Source: Bin55 sp964572845 (GTDB lineage Bacteria; Pseudomonadota; Gammaproteobacteria; Pseudomonadales; Azotimanducaceae). Taken from it: a DNA stretch of 64,000 bases. The position numbers and the translations under genes were made by a program. The stretch's first letter is position 1, and the number at the start of each line of letters is the position of its first letter. A model generated the notes under the pieces. The model ran no database searches and was not told the DNA's origin. It was given only the letters and a program-made list of their open reading frames with translations. Where the stretch lies: contig CAZNFX010000011.1 in NCBI GenBank assembly GCA_964572845.1, positions 1-64,000 of the forward strand. The letters run 5' to 3'. Shown piece after piece: positions 1 through 7,623 of the stretch.

Positions 1-1
1 T

Positions 2-1441
2 CTAGTAGACATAACAATAGAGCCAACACTCAAACTGGATGTGCTAGATAGTCTGAAACTAATTCGCCCTAAGGTTGAAGTTGGCGAACAAGACATTGAC
101 AATCGTGTTGAGGAGCTCCTCGATAATTTCAAAGAATTACGAAAAATAGATCGACCGATTGAAACAGGTGATCGTGTCACATTCACAGTATCTGATAAAG
201 GATTGATATTTAAAAGAAATGAAAATGAATTAGATAGGAAGGAACACAAGGAACTCTATGATGTTGAAAGAGAATACACTATGTTCCTTGCAAATGATAT
301 CACTCAAATTGCTCCGTGGTTATACTTCATTCAAGAGGACTTCTTGGGAAAGTCCTCGGGAGACAGCTTTGAAATAGAACGAGAGTTTACTCTCGACGAT
401 CACATTCAAGCCGCAAAGTCCGAAAATGACGAATCCAGCGACTCTTCCGCTCCCCATGAGAATGAATCGGATGAATCACGAGATTCGGGAGAGACTGTCG
501 AACTGGAAGCCACAGCAGTTGAAACAACGGACCCTACCGAACCTGATGAGGCGTTGCAACCAAAGTTTGAAGTTTACGTAGCGAAAATCCATGTTGGTAT
601 AGAAATAAGTGATGCTCAGGAGGTTGTGCGACCCGAACTCAATTCCGAGTTCTTTGAGCGACTTGATGAAGGCGTTTCCAATGTCGAGGAGCTGCGCGAG
701 AAGGCTCGTGAATCTTTAGAGACTGCCATGGCGGAGCGGGCGGACGAGATTGTTGGTAAGCAGGCTCTTGAGCAGTTGGTCAGCGTCAACCCGATTGAAA
801 TGCCTAGTACGGTGAAAGAGGAATTGGTCCGAAACCGTTCGGCTGATTCGGTTGCGTCAACAGGAAGCGCGGAGGAAGCTGAATCGTCAGTGCCTCCAGT
901 TAGTGAGGAACAGATCAATCAGGAATGGAAGGGCGTAATCGCGTCGTGGGTTGTGGAGCAGTATGCGGAAGCCAACAAGATTGAAGCTGACATTGCTAAG
1001 ATCAATGAAGTGCTTAGTGTTCATCATAGGTTACGAACGAACTTCGGAATGGACACGGACGAGCTGTATACGGACAGGTATGTACAAAATGTCCGAAGAA
1101 GGATATTGACCGAGGCCGTAGTTGAGCACTTGGTGAATCGAGTTGAGTGCGAAGAACTAACAGCAACCGTTCAGGAAGTAAAGTCGATGGATTTCAAGGA
1201 CTTCGAACTCACGTCCGATTTGGCCGATCTTGAGGAGGCGCCGGCTCTTTGGGAGTCACCCGTGTCACAAGACGAGATTGACGCTGGACGTAAGGAAGTC
1301 GACGATCTGATTGCTGCGGCGACCAAAGCCCTGGAACCGGAGCAAACTGACCGTCTAAAATCGGAAGAGACCGAGAGTTCAGAAAGCGTCAATAAAGGTT
1401 TCTTTCGTAAGCTATTTGGACGATTTGGAAAGAAGGAATGA
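2..1441 (+). CDS. tig: Trigger factor, 5'-truncated, with acidic insertion
   Basis: Ribosome-associated chaperone and peptidyl-prolyl isomerase. The frame is open to the left edge of the window, so the N-terminal ribosome-binding domain lies outside; the GTG at 41 is an internal codon. The visible part starts at the end of that domain (IEPTLKLDVLDSLKLIRPKV), then a PPIase-like domain interrupted by a Ser/Asp/Glu-rich stretch at about 430-570, then the helical C-terminal chaperone domain. The protein ends in a basic aromatic tail (GFFRKLFGRFGKKE) unusual for the family. Its stop overlaps the clpP start (ATGA), implying translational coupling. Identity rests on C-domain pattern and gene order; the PPIase part is very divergent. 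Confidence 0.85.
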   Translation, partial: LVDITIEPTLKLDVLDSLKLIRPKVEVGEQDIDNRVEELLDNFKELRKIDRPIETGDRVTFTVSDKGLIFKRNENELDRKEHKELYDVEREYTMFLANDITQIAPWLYFIQEDFLGKSSGDSFEIEREFTLDDHIQAAKSENDESSDSSAPHENESDESRDSGETVELEATAVETTDPTEPDEALQPKFEVYVAKIHVGIEISDAQEVVRPELNSEFFERLDEGVSNVEELREKARESLETAMAERADEIVGKQALEQLVSVNPIEMPSTVKEELVRNRSADSVASTGSAEEAESSVPPVSEEQINQEWKGVIASWVVEQYAEANKIEADIAKINEVLSVHHRLRTNFGMDTDELYTDRYVQNVRRRILTEAVVEHLVNRVECEELTATVQEVKSMDFKDFELTSDLADLEEAPALWESPVSQDEIDAGRKEVDDLIAAATKALEPEQTDRLKSEETESSESVNKGFFRKLFGRFGKKE

Positions 1442-2055
1442 TCAAGGAAGTACAAGGATTCAATTACGTTCCCGTTGTTTTGGAACAAACTGCTAGGGGT
1501 GAGCGTTCCTACGACATCTTCTCCCGACTGCTGAAGGAGAGAATTGTCTTTCTAGTTGGGGTGGTGGACGATAGCGTTGCGAACGTAGTCGTCGCGCAGT
1601 TGCTCTGGTGCGAGTCCGAAAATCCCGATAAAGACATTCACTTGTACATTAATTCTCCAGGCGGATCCGTATCGGCGGGTCTGTCCATCTACGACACAAT
1701 GCAGTACATTCGTTCTGATATTGCAACAACCTGTGTCGGACAAGCGGCAAGTATGGGTGCGTTCTTGTTAGCTGCGGGTACTAAAGGCAAGAGATCAGCG
1801 CTGCCCAACTCACGCGTCATGCTTCACCAACCTAGCGGTGGCTCGCAAGGCGTGGCAGCGGACATCGAGATTCAAGCTCGGGAGATCATGCTGTTGCGCG
1901 ACAAGCTCAACGACATTCTTGCCGAACATACGGGTCAATCTGTGGAAAAGATTCGTGAAGATACGGACCGTGACTACTGGATGAACGCGGATGAAGCCAA
2001 GGACTATGGCTTGATCGACATAGTCCGCAAATCTCGACAAAATAGCGACAGTTAG
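1438..2055 (+). CDS. clpP: ClpP ATP-dependent protease proteolytic subunit
   Basis: Serine peptidase that forms the tetradecameric proteolytic chamber docked by ClpX or ClpA in the cytoplasm. At 205 residues it has the usual length. The catalytic triad is complete: Ser105 in GQAASMGAF, His130 in VMLHQPSGG and Asp179 in TDRDYW. The start overlaps the trigger factor stop by four bases. The N-terminus VPVVLEQTARGERSYDIFSRLL is close to the mature enterobacterial sequence, so any propeptide is only a few residues. The gene is separated from clpX by the small zinc-finger gene at 2213 and a structured leader. Confidence 0.97.
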   Translation: MIKEVQGFNYVPVVLEQTARGERSYDIFSRLLKERIVFLVGVVDDSVANVVVAQLLWCESENPDKDIHLYINSPGGSVSAGLSIYDTMQYIRSDIATTCVGQAASMGAFLLAAGTKGKRSALPNSRVMLHQPSGGSQGVAADIEIQAREIMLLRDKLNDILAEHTGQSVEKIREDTDRDYWMNADEAKDYGLIDIVRKSRQNSDS

Positions 2056-2212
2056 TACGGCAAACGCTTACCCACAACGCACGAGCTGATGCTAACCTGC
2101 TCCATCTTTCCGACAGTTGCTCATGACTCAAGAAATCGCGGCATTTTTGGGGTATTGCTGATTCAGATTTCCCGTTACAATGTCAAGACTTGCAATTTCT
2201 TCGGAGTGAAAA

Positions 2213-2410
2213 TTGGCATCCGATAAACGAAGTGCTACACCCAGTGGTCCGACCTGTTCTATGTGCTCAAGAACTGAACGAGACCTAGATAAGGCGCAGG
2301 AATTGGACCTTATGATTAAGGGAGCTACAGGATATATCTGCGCGTCGTGTGTTGATGTTGCCTCTGAGCTGGTCGCAGACTATCGTAAAGAGCATTCAAA
2401 GAACGGTTGA
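2213..2410 (+). CDS. Free-standing ClpX-type C4 zinc-binding domain protein
   Basis: A 65-residue protein consisting essentially of a ClpX N-terminal zinc-binding domain. Cysteines are at 15, 18, 43 and 46 (CSMC and CASC), and the shared pattern IKGATGYICASCV matches IKGTSAYICNVCV of the neighbouring ClpX. The spacing between the cysteine pairs is six residues longer than in that ClpX because of an insert around AQELDL. Translation starts at TTG with GGAG about eight bases upstream. It has no AAA+ part. In ClpX this domain dimerises and binds adaptors and some substrates, so an adaptor or competitor role is possible; this is inference from homology and position between clpP and clpX. Confidence 0.8.
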   Translation: MASDKRSATPSGPTCSMCSRTERDLDKAQELDLMIKGATGYICASCVDVASELVADYRKEHSKNG

Positions 2411-2469
2411 TTGACTCCCCTGTAGCTGAGATTATTGCGATAGAGCAACGTGCGTAGACGGAGAGTTTC

Positions 2470-2502
2470 TCCACATGTTAGTTAGAGAACCTGCCATGTG
2501 GA
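2470..2502 (+). repeat. Inverted repeat, 8-bp stem (hairpin 1)
   Basis: TCCACATG at 2470-2477 pairs with CATGTGGA at 2495-2502 around a 17-base loop. It is the first of four consecutive hairpins upstream of clpX. Confidence 0.6.
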
Positions 2503-2509
2503 ACTGTAG

Positions 2510-2552
2510 GTCTTGGTCCATCCACCAAGACTTCGGCAACAAGATTGCCGAA
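2510..2552 (+). repeat. Two abutting 8-bp hairpins (hairpins 2 and 3)
   Basis: GTCTTGGT at 2510-2517 pairs with ACCAAGAC at 2524-2531 around a six-base loop. Starting at the very next base, TTCGGCAA at 2532-2539 pairs with TTGCCGAA at 2545-2552 around a five-base loop. Both stems are perfect and would stack coaxially. There is no T-run, so a simple Rho-independent terminator is unlikely. Confidence 0.65.
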
Positions 2553-2584
2553 TTGCAGGGTACTCTGATATGGCAGTCGCTGAA

Positions 2585-2602
2585 TGAGTGGTGTGCCACT
2601 TA
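2585..2602 (+). repeat. Short hairpin 4 of the clpX leader
   Basis: TGAGTGG at 2585-2591 pairs with CCACTTA at 2596-2602 around the tetraloop TGTG, with one G-U pair. It continues the hairpin series. Confidence 0.45.
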
Positions 2603-2719
2603 CAAACTTTCGACGATTGCCGTAAAATGCTATGTGTGAAACATTTGGAAATACTTTGCTGCGCGACACTCTATGAGAACGACTGTTGCCCAACGAACGA
2701 ATAACAATAGGCATATTTG

Positions 2720-3994
2720 ATGGATAGAACTGGAAACGTTCCTCCCTCGAGTCAAGCAAGATGCTCGTTTTGCGAGAAGAGCCAGTACGAGGTAGGAAAG
2801 CTCATTAAGGGCACATCGGCTTACATCTGCAATGTTTGTGTTGAACTTTGCATGGAAATGGTCGAGTCTTTCATGAATGAGCAGGAAGACCAGCAGGAGG
2901 CAGCCCGTCTTCCTATACCAAGTGAGATCAAAGAAAGCCTTGATGACTATGTGATCGGTCAGGAGCAGGCTAAACGTGTGCTGTCGGTCGCCGTATATAC
3001 CCACTACAAACGCTTGGCTTCCAAGTTCGAAAGCGAAGTGGAGATTTCTAAAGCAAACATCTTGCTTATTGGTCCGACGGGTTGCGGTAAGACACTATTG
3101 GCTGAGACCTTGGCTCGCTTGTTAGATGTACCGTTTGCGATCGCAGACGCAACAACCCTGACCGAGGCAGGCTACGTTGGAGAGGATGTTGAAAACATCA
3201 TTCAAAAATTGTTGCAAAAGTGCGACTACGACACAGACCGTGCAGAACGTGGCATCGTATATATCGATGAAATCGACAAGATTTCACGCAAATCGGACAA
3301 TCCTTCGATTACCCGAGACGTGTCTGGCGAAGGTGTTCAGCAGGCATTGCTCAAGTTGATTGAGGGAACTACCGCATCGATCCCTCCCCATGGCGGTCGA
3401 AAGCATCCGCAAGGCGATTATCTTCAAGTCGACACCACGAACATTCTCTTCATCTGTGGCGGGGCTTTTGCTGGATTGGACAAAGTGATCAACAGCCGAA
3501 CGCAAGAGGGTGGAATTGGATTTGAAGCAACCGTTACAGGTCCCAGCGACACTCATATAGATGAGACGCTTCGCATGGTCGAGCCCGAGGATCTGATCAA
3601 ATATGGGTTGATTCCTGAGTTTGTTGGCCGTTTGCCCGTCGTTGCAACACTTGAAGAGCTCGATACGGACTCGATGATTCAAATCCTCACAGAACCCAAG
3701 AATTCGCTGACCAAGCAGTATGCGGAATTGTTCCGCATGGAGAATGCTGACATCGAGTTTCGACAGGATGCTCTAGTCGCAATTGCAGAGAAGGCCAAGG
3801 AACGCAAGACAGGTGCTCGTGGGCTGCGTTCTATCATGGAAGAGATCCTGTTGGACACAATGTTCGACCTACCATCTAACGACTCAATTTCCAAAGTCGT
3901 TATCGATGCAAGCGTAGTAAACGGCGACAGTACGCCAATGATCATCTACGACAATAAGGCGATTCAAGAACGAATTCAAGCGAGTGGTTCATAA
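2720..3994 (+). CDS. clpX: ClpX ATP-dependent unfoldase
   Basis: AAA+ hexameric unfoldase that feeds substrates to ClpP. At 424 residues it has the usual length. The N-terminal zinc domain has Cys15, Cys18, Cys37 and Cys40. Walker A is GPTGCGKT (118-125), pore loop 1 is GYVG (151-154), Walker B is IVYIDEID (179-186), the RKH loop is GGRKHPQG, and the sensor-2 arginine lies in TGARGLRS. The ATG at 2720 is preferred over the in-frame TTG at 2717. It follows clpP at a distance because a zinc-finger gene and a structured leader intervene. The next gene is HU, not lon. Confidence 0.97.
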   Translation: MDRTGNVPPSSQARCSFCEKSQYEVGKLIKGTSAYICNVCVELCMEMVESFMNEQEDQQEAARLPIPSEIKESLDDYVIGQEQAKRVLSVAVYTHYKRLASKFESEVEISKANILLIGPTGCGKTLLAETLARLLDVPFAIADATTLTEAGYVGEDVENIIQKLLQKCDYDTDRAERGIVYIDEIDKISRKSDNPSITRDVSGEGVQQALLKLIEGTTASIPPHGGRKHPQGDYLQVDTTNILFICGGAFAGLDKVINSRTQEGGIGFEATVTGPSDTHIDETLRMVEPEDLIKYGLIPEFVGRLPVVATLEELDTDSMIQILTEPKNSLTKQYAELFRMENADIEFRQDALVAIAEKAKERKTGARGLRSIMEEILLDTMFDLPSNDSISKVVIDASVVNGDSTPMIIYDNKAIQERIQASGS

Positions 3995-4119
3995 CGACAG
4001 CGAAGTACTTGGCAGGAACACGCGTCGTTGGAATTCAATTGCAACAATCTGCAAGGTAGCCCATACGCAGCCAGCGGTTGGCCGCGCGGAATGTGGTGCC
4101 ATATAACGGAGAAAAAAGA

Positions 4120-4392
4120 ATGAACAAGTCTGACCTTATCAACCACATCCGAGCTGAGACTGGCCTCAAGAGGGATGACGCGGCTAGCGCGCTCAATGCG
4201 GCGTTGGCGGGAATTTCTCAAGCGCTAAACGAAGCTGACACTGTAGCGTTGGCGGGTTTCGGCAACTTTGTGATAAGGGAGCGCCCAGCATATAAGGGCA
4301 GACATCCTCAGACCGGTGCGACAATTCAAGTGCCGGCCCGCAAAAACGTAGTGTTTAGGCCCGGCAAAGCACTGAAGGAATCAGTCAACTAA
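4120..4392 (+). CDS. hupB: DNA-binding protein HU
   Basis: Nucleoid-associated histone-like protein of 90 residues, the standard length. It begins MNKSDLINHIRAETGLKRDD and contains the family signature GFGNFVIRERPAYKGRHPQT and the DNA-intercalating arm ending RKNVVFRPGKALKE. The ATG at 4120 is preceded by an AGAAAAAAGA purine run. An upstream in-frame extension to 4078 is not homologous and is rejected. In most relatives lon lies between clpX and this gene; here the gap is only 125 bases. A strong hairpin follows the stop. Whether it is the alpha or beta subunit is assigned from position only. Confidence 0.95.
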   Translation: MNKSDLINHIRAETGLKRDDAASALNAALAGISQALNEADTVALAGFGNFVIRERPAYKGRHPQTGATIQVPARKNVVFRPGKALKESVN

Positions 4393-4407
4393 CAGAATTT
4401 GGTTTGA

Positions 4408-4439
4408 CTTGCTACGCGTGAGCATAAGCGCGTAGCAAG
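4408..4439 (+). terminator. 11-bp hairpin downstream of HU
   Basis: CTTGCTACGCG at 4408-4418 pairs perfectly with CGCGTAGCAAG at 4429-4439 around a ten-base loop. It sits 15 bases after the HU stop. No T-run follows, so it may be a processing or stabilising element for the abundant HU message rather than a full intrinsic terminator. Confidence 0.6.
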
Positions 4440-4491
4440 CTCCTCCAACTTACTACGAGGTCGCTTCGACGTATTGAGGCGGAACTAGCTC

Positions 4492-6411
4492 ATGTTGCAG
4501 AAAATACGTGCGGGTGCACAGACGTTTGGCGCGAAGGTCGTCGCAGGTGTGATTTGCTTCGTCTTGGTCGTCTTCGGATTTGGTGCTTTTAACCTTTTTG
4601 CTGTAAACGAGCCAGCTGTCGCCAGAGTGAACGGCGAGAAGATAACCGCCAGTGAGCTTGACAGAGCGGTTGTGTTTCAAAGACAAAACCTCAATCGGAT
4701 GTATGGCGGCGAATTGTCTCCAGAGTACTTGGAGAGCATCATTACTCAGTCGTCAGTTCTGCAGCAATTGATCAACAATCGTTTAGTCAAGCAGAAGGCG
4801 AACGAAATAGGGTTTGCTTTTTCGCGACAGGAATTTGTTCAGGAAATTCAGTCCAATCCAGCCTTTCAGCAGGATGGCGAATTTGACCCTGAGCAGTTTG
4901 TACAGGCATTGAACAGGGCGGGGTACTCGCCCCAGTCGTACGAACAAAACGCCCTGAGCGACCGTGTCATTGACAGGTTGGTCAAGGTACAGTCGAATTC
5001 GTCGTTTGTTACGGATAGAGAAGTACGTGATGCGGCTGCAATCGCCGGTCAGACGAGAGATATAGCGTATGTAGTCTTCCATTCAAATTCGTACTTGGAA
5101 GGAATTGAACCTGATGAGGAAGAAATTCGCACCTACTACGAAGAAAACTCCGACTCCTACATGTCGCCAGAAGAGTACGAGATTGCTTATGTCATGCTGG
5201 ACAGATCCAGTTTTGAGAGTGGTTTGCTGATAAGCAACGACGAGTTGCTGGAAGCCTACGAAGCCGAAAAGGCGGTAGCCGAATCCAATGCCGAACGAAA
5301 GGCTTCGCACATACTCCTGGAAGTGGACGATTCACGCTCCCTAGAGGATGCCATTCGGGAATTGCAATCTATACGTGAAGGTGTATTGGTCGACGGACTG
5401 GATTTCGCGGAAATTGCAAGAGAGTTGTCTCAGGACGTCAGCTCAGCCACTAACGGAGGAGACTTGGGTTTTGCTGGTCGCGGCACTTATGTTCCCGAAT
5501 TTGAGGCTACGCTCTTCAACATGGAGGTTGGAGAAATCTCTCAACCCTTTGAAACAACCTTTGGTGTGCACATCATTCAATTGCATGAAATTGCCGAAGT
5601 GGATCATCCTCCCTTCGAGGAGCGCACCGAGGAATTGCGACAGATTCTGTTGGCCGAGAAGGCTACCCCACAATATGAGGAAGCGATAGCCGAAATGAGC
5701 AAGATCGCGTACGAGCAATCGCAAAGCTTGGAACCTGTCGCAACAGCGCTGGGATTGGAAATTCAAACGGCAGCCAGTGTATCGCGCAGCGACGGCGAAG
5801 TTCCGTTCGATTCCTATTCGGTCCGCAATGAACTTCTGTCGGGAGACGTGCTGTCAATCGATGTCAACAGCAAACCTATTACGGTTTCGGAGAGTCAATC
5901 CTTGGTTGGTCGCGTCGTTTCGCGGACAGACCCAATGTTGAGACCTCTTGAGGAGGTTCAGCCGAGGATTGTTGGAACTCTTAAGTCGTTGGAGGCCCGC
6001 AAACGTGCAGAAGAAGAGCGTGATGCTGTCTACGCGAAAATCCAGGAGACTGAAGACTACTCGGCAGTCGCGAATGAATTTGGGTTCGAATGGACAACTC
6101 AGGAAGCCACGACAAGGGAAAATGAGGATGTCGAACCCGACATCCTCGACGCGGCTTTCAACGAACGGCTAGCTGAGAGCGGCGAGCGAGAGATCATGTC
6201 GGTTGACATCAGCCCCATCGAATTCGGGATTTTGGTAGTCTCTCGAATGGACGCGGGAGACTATGAAGAATTGCCTCTCGCTCAACAGACCACAGTTGAA
6301 GATTCTTTAAAGGAAGCGATGGAGAATCTTGGGCTATCGTCGTTCATCGCATCTCTCAGGGATGATGCGACAGTCAAGTACATTGTGCCCGAGTTGGCCG
6401 CACAACGTTAG
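4492..6411 (+). CDS. ppiD: PpiD-like periplasmic peptidyl-prolyl isomerase
   Basis: Membrane-anchored periplasmic folding chaperone near the Sec translocon. At 639 residues it has the usual length. A short cytoplasmic segment is followed by one transmembrane helix (residues about 16-36, VVAGVICFVLVVFGFGAF), then a SurA-N-like chaperone domain (NEPAVARVNGEKITASELDR onward). A parvulin domain at about 265-370 carries ASHILLEV, NGGDLGF and PFETTFGVHIIQL. The C-terminal SurA-like region is acidic. It lies directly after HU as in enterobacteria. In E. coli the PpiD parvulin domain has little isomerase activity, so catalytic function here is uncertain. Confidence 0.92.
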   Translation: MLQKIRAGAQTFGAKVVAGVICFVLVVFGFGAFNLFAVNEPAVARVNGEKITASELDRAVVFQRQNLNRMYGGELSPEYLESIITQSSVLQQLINNRLVKQKANEIGFAFSRQEFVQEIQSNPAFQQDGEFDPEQFVQALNRAGYSPQSYEQNALSDRVIDRLVKVQSNSSFVTDREVRDAAAIAGQTRDIAYVVFHSNSYLEGIEPDEEEIRTYYEENSDSYMSPEEYEIAYVMLDRSSFESGLLISNDELLEAYEAEKAVAESNAERKASHILLEVDDSRSLEDAIRELQSIREGVLVDGLDFAEIARELSQDVSSATNGGDLGFAGRGTYVPEFEATLFNMEVGEISQPFETTFGVHIIQLHEIAEVDHPPFEERTEELRQILLAEKATPQYEEAIAEMSKIAYEQSQSLEPVATALGLEIQTAASVSRSDGEVPFDSYSVRNELLSGDVLSIDVNSKPITVSESQSLVGRVVSRTDPMLRPLEEVQPRIVGTLKSLEARKRAEEERDAVYAKIQETEDYSAVANEFGFEWTTQEATTRENEDVEPDILDAAFNERLAESGEREIMSVDISPIEFGILVVSRMDAGDYEELPLAQQTTVEDSLKEAMENLGLSSFIASLRDDATVKYIVPELAAQR

Positions 6412-6443
6412 AGTCTCGCACATCCTAAAGTGATCCAGGCACG

Positions 6444-6905
6444 TTGAGCATCGTTCGCATCTATACAGATGGGGCGTGCTTGGGGAATCCCGGTCCCGGT
6501 GGCTGGGCAGCACTCATAATTGCTGGAGACGACGAACGGGAACTCTCCGGCGGCGCACGCCACACTACAAACAATCGCATGGAGATGATTGCCGCCATAA
6601 AAGGATTGCATGCTGTTGACTCGCAGGTCGACGTCGATCTGTACACAGACTCGAAGTATCTCTTTGAGGGCATTACTTCCTACATCCACAGTTGGCGCAA
6701 GTCCGGGTGGAAGACGAGCTCAAAGAACCCAGTGAAGAACTCAGACCTGTGGTTTAAATTGGACGAACTCTCCCAATCACGGACAGTCCATTGGCATTGG
6801 GTCAAAGCGCACAGCGGCCACAAGGAAAATGAACGAGTGGATACACTAGCACGCAAGAAAGCTAGGTCATTTCAAGAGTATTTGGAAAACGGGAATGGCC
6901 AATAA
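6444..6905 (+). CDS. rnhA: Ribonuclease HI
   Basis: Cytoplasmic endonuclease that cuts RNA in RNA-DNA hybrids during replication and repair. It has 153 residues, the normal length. The catalytic carboxylates are all present: Asp in YTDGACLGNPGPGGW, Glu in NNRMEM, Asp in LYTDSKY and Asp in ENERVDTLAR, with the basic handle WVKAHSGH between. The start is TTG at 6444; no ATG fits, and the conserved core begins four residues later. It overlaps dnaQ by 11 bases on the same strand, so the two are probably one operon; in E. coli these genes are neighbours but divergent. Confidence 0.96.
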   Translation: MSIVRIYTDGACLGNPGPGGWAALIIAGDDERELSGGARHTTNNRMEMIAAIKGLHAVDSQVDVDLYTDSKYLFEGITSYIHSWRKSGWKTSSKNPVKNSDLWFKLDELSQSRTVHWHWVKAHSGHKENERVDTLARKKARSFQEYLENGNGQ

Positions 6906-7578
6906 TCGTTTTGTCGTGCTCGATACGGAAACTACAGGACTTGACGTTTTGGAAGGGCATCGTGTCATAGAAATTGGATGCGTTGCCGTGGAGAACTTCC
7001 AAGTAACCGATGAAATTTTTCACAGTTACTTGAATCCTGAATGCAGCATTGATAGTGAAGCAGAGAAGGTCCACGGGCTGACGAGTTCCTTTCTTCAGGA
7101 CAAACCGGTATTTACAGACATCGCCACCGAGTTCCTGGAATTCATTCGTGGCACCGAATTGGTCATTCACAATGCATCGTTCGATGTTCAGTTCTTGAAC
7201 AACGAATTGCAGCAAAACGGCTTCGAGGAACGGGTGGACGAAATCTGCACGGTTGTCGACTCCCTTGAAATCGCAAGAAAGAAGCACTCGCTGCAATACA
7301 ACAATCTGGACGCACTTTGCAAACGCTACAACATAGACACAGCCGACCGACAAGAGGCGCATGGCGCGCTAATCGATGCCAAGTTGCTTGCGCGAGTCTA
7401 TATCAGCATGACAGCGGGCGAAGTGGGGCTGTTCAATGAGCAGGACGCAATGGCAGGTCAGGTTCCCCTGACTATGGCAGACTCAGTCTATGAGCGAAAG
7501 CACGTTGTCGTTGTGCGCGCAACGCTAGACGAAGCCTCAATCCATGAGTCGTATATGGCTGAGCTTGCAGCGGACTAA
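6895..7578 (+). CDS. dnaQ: DNA polymerase III epsilon subunit, 3'-5' proofreading exonuclease
   Basis: Proofreading exonuclease of the replicative polymerase, 227 residues. The DEDDh motifs are intact: Exo I VLDTETTGLDVLEGHRVIEIG, Exo II HNASFDVQFLNNEL and Exo III with EAHGALIDAKLLARVY. The C-terminal tail, which binds the alpha subunit in E. coli, is present but divergent. The ATG at 6895 lies inside the rnhA coding end. A weak GCCAAC/GTTGGC inverted repeat at 7582-7600 follows the stop and may help end transcription before the convergent nhaB. Confidence 0.95.
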   Translation: MANNRFVVLDTETTGLDVLEGHRVIEIGCVAVENFQVTDEIFHSYLNPECSIDSEAEKVHGLTSSFLQDKPVFTDIATEFLEFIRGTELVIHNASFDVQFLNNELQQNGFEERVDEICTVVDSLEIARKKHSLQYNNLDALCKRYNIDTADRQEAHGALIDAKLLARVYISMTAGEVGLFNEQDAMAGQVPLTMADSVYERKHVVVVRATLDEASIHESYMAELAAD

Positions 7579-7581
7579 GTC

Positions 7582-7600
7582 GCCAACAGGAGACGTTGGC
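7582..7600. terminator. Weak inverted repeat between convergent dnaQ and nhaB
   Basis: GCCAAC at 7582-7587 pairs with GTTGGC at 7595-7600 in the 45-base gap between the two stops. The stem is six bases and there is no T-run, so terminator function is only possible. Confidence 0.3.
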
Positions 7601-7623
7601 TACGACGTTGCAATCCCGTCGAG

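Larger units (their letters stand above)
2411..2719 (+). other. Hairpin-rich leader of clpX
   Basis: No gene was found here. The first 150 bases after the small zinc-finger gene contain four successive perfect or near-perfect hairpins (2470-2502, 2510-2531, 2532-2552 and 2585-2602, detailed separately). The last 115 bases before the clpX ATG look unstructured. Whether the hairpins terminate, attenuate or stabilise the clpP transcript cannot be told from sequence; none is followed by a run of T. Confidence 0.6.

Noticed and set aside
2478..2759. 93-codon minus-strand open frame upstream of clpX
   Set aside because: Coincides with the hairpin series; composition is random and it overlaps the clpX start.
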